Assembly (NCBI RefSeq): GCF_050948215.1
Contig: NC_135151.1
Coordinates: 12,750,220-12,814,219, forward strand
Source: Halictus rubicundus
Taxonomy: Eukaryota > Arthropoda > Insecta > Hymenoptera > Halictidae
Length of the DNA: 64,000 nucleotides
Direction of reading: 5' to 3'
Within the stretch, counting starts at the first letter, position 1; the number at the start of each line of letters is the position of its first letter. The notes under the pieces are model-generated. The model was not told where the DNA came from. It worked only from the letters and a program-made list of their open reading frames with translations, and did not search any database. Positions 59,120 through 64,000 of the stretch are shown in pieces. Both the position numbers and the translations under genes were made by a program.

Positions 59120-59124
59120 CAGAG
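59071..59124. repeat. (GA)n microsatellite, interrupted
   Basis: GA repeats of roughly 30 and 13 bases separated by an AAAG interruption, with GACAGAG at the right end. Confidence 0.95.
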
Positions 59125-59627
59125 CGGGAGTTGCGGGGAGTGGAGGGGGGAGAGGCGCGCATATAGGTGCGCGCTTGCTCGTTTCGCGAGCTGATGATGC
59201 AAATTCAAACCTCGTGGCGCAAAGATGGCGACCACGGGTGTCTGACTTTGGCAAGGCACCAAGTCGTTCCCGCGGGACCAGCTAATTGGATGAGGAAGAA
59301 TCCTTTGATAATTAACGCGGCACGCGTCACCCGGCCCCTGTCAGCCTTTTTCGTCGGCTACGGTGTCTCGTATTTTCGAGGAAATACGACGCGAGCAGCC
59401 ACCGGAAGCTGCGCGTTCGCTGAATAGCTCGTTGATTACGTCCCGCGTTTACGCTCCCGGAGAATTTTAATTCGATGTCGCGCTAATCGAACGGCCAAGT
59501 CGAAATTGCAAGGAACGTTCATTGCTATTTTCAAGGAGTTCTTGCACGGTTGAAATCGGGACAGCTTCTGCACCGTGGTCTCTCATGAAGCGTTATTACA
59601 TAATAGAATATCATATCATCAGGATTG

Positions 59628-59732
59628 TAACTAATGCATTCTAATACATGTGTTCCAGTAAATGTATCCTAATAACTGCATCGTAATTAATGCATTCAGA
59701 TGAATGCATTGCACCGCAACGAATGCATTGCA
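59628..59732 (+). repeat. degenerate TAATGCAT-based array
   Basis: The word AATGCATT or a one-base variant (ATACATG, AATGTAT, ACTGCAT) recurs about seven times in 105 bases, at spacings of 12-18 bases. The core ATGCAT is self-complementary, so the array is also a chain of small palindromes. Confidence 0.7.
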
Positions 59733-61535
59733 TTAAATCGCGAGCCTAATCAAAGCCAACACTGCACGTTACACTGTTTCTCTCGGAAACCAGGCTGCAG
59801 GCAGCAAGATAAAAGACACTCTATCGACCGCATAATTTGCAATTCCGTAAATAAGAGTCTCTCAGGTAATTCGCGCGGCACCGATACGGACCCCAGCTGC
59901 CCATACAATAAACACAGCGAATTTTTGGCGAGGCCGAAGCGACAAAAATCACGGAGAACTCGAAAATCTGCGTAATCTGAATGGCCAGGTCCCGGCGCAC
60001 GAACGGTTATGATAAAAAGTTGCCCGCTATCTGCTCCAGTTTAGAGCAGCATCGTGATAGCTTTTTGACATGTGTATCATAATTGTCGCAAAAACAAGCC
60101 GGAAAAAATGGAAATAGACTCGGGCAGTGGTTGACGAAGGTCTGGCGAGCGTCCAAGTAAAAATGTCGAGGTGATTTGGCAAGCGTGTTTGGTCGATACC
60201 GTTGCACGATCCCGCCGCGGAATTCCACGAGGCGATCGGGCAGGTGTACTGCCCGCATAACCGGTGCCCTAAACTGGAGCGAATACGAGCCGATGATTTC
60301 TAATCAATCACTTGTACCTGGCCGTCAAAGTGGTCCCGGGTTCTCCGATTCGCCGTCTCGTCGCGTCGTCCCGAAAAGCGTCAAAGCGGTTGTTATCAGA
60401 GCCGAATTATCGGCATTACCTAACGCGCACATGAATTCGTGCGGGTTGCAACCGTGCGTACCCCCGGTTGCAACGGTGTGCATTACGGTTCTCGGTAGCT
60501 CCGCGCCGAGCAACTTTGTCGTTTTCGATTACGTTCCGGACAAGAGTGTCGACTTCGAAACTAGTCGAAGTTCCGAAACTCGTTTCGCTACAATATCAGC
60601 CGCGGCGCACTGTATCAATATAGCAAATGAAATATTTACTTCGTTACTGTGATGCAAATGCTGTCGATACTCGAATTCGCCCGGAGTTCGCCCAACTATG
60701 CGGCCGACTATGAATAATAGGAACTCCGGTTTATGGAATCATTCCTCTGGCCGTCCACTGCGAGCAACGAAATTGACTTTTTCTTTCTCCTCTTTTAACG
60801 AAGTTGCGTCTCTCGATCGGAGAAATTGGAAACGACCGAAAGAAGGCCGAAGTCGTGTTCCAATTTGTGCTATTCGGTGTTTCCTCCTGTTTTTAATTCG
60901 GCGCGATTAAATCTACACTTTGGGGGCGATTTGCTAAATAATACGATTCGAAAACACTACCAATTGATCATTTAAAAAATTCTTTTCGGGAACCAATCCA
61001 CCATAGATTTGAAGAATGCAGCTTCCCCTTTACAGCAGCGTAAAGAATTTGATCTACGATTTTTTTTCAGTCGTTTCATTGAATTTTGAGTGCAAGGTAT
61101 ACCGCCAATATGAAGACTTCGTATGATCGAATTTGTTCCTCGTGTTCGTTGCACAGTGCAACTAAAAGAAATCATTGATTAGTTCTTAAAGTCTCGTTGT
61201 AAAGGGGAAACCTCAATCTTTACACCAATAAAAGATTCAGTCAGCACAGACATTTTTTAACGTTTCAAAAAAGTTTAATTTAATATGTATCCAAGCTTTA
61301 AAATGTACGAACAGTAAATTAGCGAAGATCATATGAGAATCGGAAGTGTAGCGTGCACTTTTTTGAACGACCGCAGAATTTCACCAGTTTGAACTACTTG
61401 ACAACGATGTTAATTCGTCAGCGACGGGTTTCAAAACGCTAAGAGTGCGCGTAAGATGTGCGATAATTAAGTTAGCAGAGGCTGTCGCAAAATAGAGAGA
61501 CGCTGTTCCGGTTTAAACTAACTTCGAACAGACGG

Positions 61536-61563
61536 CGAGGGTGGGGGCGGGGCTGGGGGGTGT
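61536..61563 (+). repeat. G-run cluster, quadruplex-capable
   Basis: Runs of three to six G (GGGTGGGGGCGGGGCTGGGG...) within 28 bases fit the intramolecular G-quadruplex pattern. Confidence 0.8.
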
Positions 61564-62730
61564 GCAGGCTACGGGTTATAGCCGGAAGTCACGTTCCCGT
61601 CGTTAAGGTCGGTATTAACATATAGATAAATTCACTCGGCGGATTCTAGTACACCTTAGAAGAGTCGGCAACTTTTTTAATAAAAGACAGAAAGTTTCGG
61701 AACATCCGCTGTTCTCAGCTCGGTTGGGAAGTGCCTCCAGTATAATTAATTATGGAGCTGGGGAAGTACTCTTAATCGTTTGGATACGATCGACCATTCT
61801 CCCTGCATAATAGTTTATAAGCTTTGCATTTATAAGTGATAAGGTCTCGGAACTTCGGCGAGACTGTTCGGGAGATAGACACTTGCGAATAGACCCCTCA
61901 TTTTTTTGTTTTTTACACGAACGAGTCGGGGGCGCCTGAGAGAAGTTCGTTCGCGAGACTGTTCCTTCCGAGATTAACACCTTCGCTGTTTCACGGCGGA
62001 ACGTTGCCGAGGAAGTTTTAAACCTTCTCCTTAACCGCGGAAATTTTACAACGGTGAAGCTATGACGTTGGTCACAAGATGGTGGAAAAATGCTGGAAAG
62101 CTCCGAGGAGATTCGAGGACGAAGATTTTTTAAAGTGTCAGGAATATTTTCGTCAGAGAACTGGGCAACACATCAGGGTCTAAACTAGTGGGAACAAATG
62201 CACTGATCTTTTGATGTAGGACATTCGTCCTCAAAGGGTTAAAATGTCTACGATAATTTGGTAGTCTTTACAGTTACTGTGAGTGATGAAATTATTAGAG
62301 TCACTGCCGTGTTGCTAAATCTTTGTGCATTCATAATTTCCAATCGTTAGTAAGTACTTCATAGAAGAACAATAAGAATTCAATATAGTAATGTTTTCAT
62401 TTAACAATTGACTGCTTCTTGCAAGTGGTTCTAACGATTCGACCACCCAGTGTATATACACTGATCGAACACACTGTCTCCACAACTTAAACAACATTAG
62501 CAACCCCTAGCAATGAAATGAATACTAAAACTATATAGAATATTACGTGAAGCATGAGAATGACTGTTTGTACCACCCCTTAACATGTTACGTGTGGAAT
62601 ATCAACCCCAAAAGTTCCCACAGAATCAAAACACTAATTGAATTAATAAATCCAAGACTAGAGAGCTCAAAATTATCAGAGTGGATACAACATTAATTTG
62701 CAGCACAACTGTCACATTCTATTAAAGAGC

Positions 62731-62780
62731 GGAATTTTCAAAATGAATTTCAAAAGGAAGGAATTTTCAAAATGAATTTC
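62731..62780 (+). repeat. perfect 21-bp direct repeat, 29-bp period
   Basis: GGAATTTTCAAAATGAATTT plus C occurs at 62731-62751 and again at 62760-62780 without mismatch, separated by 8 bases (AAAAGGAA). This is a recent small tandem duplication. Confidence 0.95.
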
Positions 62781-63597
62781 CTGGTCGAAGATCAGCGTCG
62801 CTCACTCTGAATTTAATGAAATCAATGTTAAAATTGTGGGATAATATCGAGTGAGCATACGAATGGCAGTTGCCCGACCATGTTCTGGTGGTTATGGCTG
62901 CCCCACAACCAGCAAGAGCGTTCGATCGCAGTCAGAATGGCCGTACGTGCAATTCTTGTTCCACCCTGCGTCACGAGCGTCGATGAAACGTCTGTTATCA
63001 AGGTAGGGGCGCGTGAACACGCACATTACGCTCGCCGTTCCTCAGGAACGTGCGTACGATAAGGGTGCTCACGATCTCGAGGCCTGTTTCACGAGCAACA
63101 CGTTGCAAGCCTAATACGTACATCGAGCCATAATTGGCCAGATGCATATAGCCTGAAGCGCACGTGCAACGCACGATCGCGTGTTATTTATTAACGTCCG
63201 CCGGCCCACGATTCAGATGTCAACGATAACGACAATTCAATCGTTGTGCGTGCGCAGTCGAACGCGTTTAGCTCCTTAACCTCGCGAAACCTAACCGCAC
63301 CACAGTTTGTTTCAACAGCCATTGCTGGTTATATTTCTTTCAAATATACATTTTCATTTTTTCATAAATCATACAATGCGCTCGCCAGCAGCATTTCCTT
63401 CTCTGCTTAGCTTCCTTGTTAAAGTGCAATGTATTAAGCCTTCCTGAAGTAGTAAAATAATTTAGCATACGAAAGTCATGGATAACGTGTTGTGTAGTCT
63501 AAATTTCAACAACACGGTGTGCAAACTCGATTTCTAGAGTTTAATCTGCCGCGGTTCTTGGTTGAATTATACAATGAAAGTAATACAGGACAGAGTA

Positions 63598-63894
63598 CAG
63601 TAAATCGAAGCCTAATCGTCGGGTCTGTGCTGTGACGTAGATCGTGTAGGGATACTTTTGTCTTGTGACCGCGTCGACCGCGCCGAACGTAGAAAAAAGC
63701 AGCGCGGCCGAAGGCGCATTACGTATCGTCAATTAAACCACAAAATAAAGAAATTTTGTAATTGTATTAGTAGTGGTTCACACCGATATACCCGACCCGG
63801 TATCGGATTACGTGGATTGAGCTTCTCCGTGGAGGGGATAGGCGAACTGACTAAGATCGTGTAGTTCCGTCCGGCTTAGATCAAGACTTTACTG
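63598..63894. mobile_element. Tc1/mariner-like miniature element, copy 2
   Basis: TA flanks lie at 63596-63597 and 63895-63896. The right end ATCAAGACTTTACTG is identical to that of the copy at 3560-3787; the left end has mutated (CAGTAAATCGAAG). Shared interior words are TAGATCGTGTAG, TTGTGACCGCGTCGACCG, GGAGAGGATAG/GGAGGGGATAG and AACTGACTAAG. The copy is 297 bp, about 70 bp longer than the first because of extra sequence in the middle, so one copy carries an internal deletion or insertion. Confidence 0.85.
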
Positions 63895-64000
63895 TAGCTA
63901 CAATTTTCATAGAATTTTCTGGAATATAAAATTGTCTTCAATAAAATATGGACTTGACTAGGTCCGAAAATATTTCAGAATCATGACTACAAATGATATG

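Larger units (their letters stand above)
58576..63597. other. non-coding stretch with short repeats
   Basis: I see no gene. The plus frame at 60176-60652 (158 codons) opens at TTG in CpG-rich DNA and is unrecognised. It contains a GA tract (59071-59124), a TAATGCAT-like array (59628-59732), a G-run cluster (61536-61563), a possible TTAA-type end CCTCAAAGGGTTAA (62229-62242) and a perfect 21-bp direct repeat (62731 and 62760). Confidence 0.5.

Overview
This window looks like non-coding chromosomal DNA from an insect, most probably a hymenopteran (bee or ant). No gene can be supported from the sequence. The case for an insect rests on four things: moderate A+T content with scattered CpG-rich blocks; very many long (GA)n/(CT)n microsatellites; mariner/Tc1-type transposon ends (CAGGGTGT..., TTAGGTTGTCCC...-like); and several families of miniature elements flanked by TTAA, the piggyBac target site. 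The species assignment is inference and only moderately secure. Open frames are short (longest 249 codons, opening at GTG), overlap on both strands, fall in CpG-rich or simple-repeat DNA, and none resembles a protein I recognise. I saw no tRNA, rRNA, CRISPR, operon or prokaryotic signal. The window is therefore most likely intergenic or a very large intron.

What can be supported is repeat structure. Left part (1-20 kb): a diverged direct duplication split by a Tc1/mariner-like miniature element (3.3-4.05 kb), a long-armed inverted-repeat element (6573-7110), a short mariner-derived element (7520-7667), a foldback (10931-11240), a TTAA element (11467-11701), and two solo copies of a dispersed ~130 bp repeat called REP-A here (14575, 17925).

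Middle part (20-45 kb): TTAA elements at 20001, 24453 and 36731; a Tc1/mariner-like miniature element at 23641; a 30-bp-period degenerate minisatellite at 26401; a diverged tandem duplication at 29414; a paired REP-A element at 31779-32185; short REP-B repeats (ACTGYGGAT...TATGC); and tandem duplications at 43370 and 44652.

Right part (45-64 kb): an ~345 bp period tandem array (47440-48240), a 12-bp minisatellite (49783), a TTAA element (50283), a ~90 bp tandem array (50552), and a dense nest of elements at 53.6-55.3 kb. The nest holds the most striking object in the window: a 482 bp near-perfect foldback with exact TTAA flanks (54226-54707), whose two 196 bp arms differ at only 2 positions. 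It lies inside an older 1.37 kb inverted-repeat element. Further right come a long-armed element at 58007-58575 and a second copy of the 3.5 kb Tc1-like element at 63598-63894.

The elements do not form a pathway. They are layers of non-autonomous transposons and local duplications. The likely novelty is the young TTAA foldback, plus the coexistence of at least four sequence-distinct TTAA-flanked miniature families in 64 kb. Coordinates of diverged repeats are approximate to about 5-10 bases.
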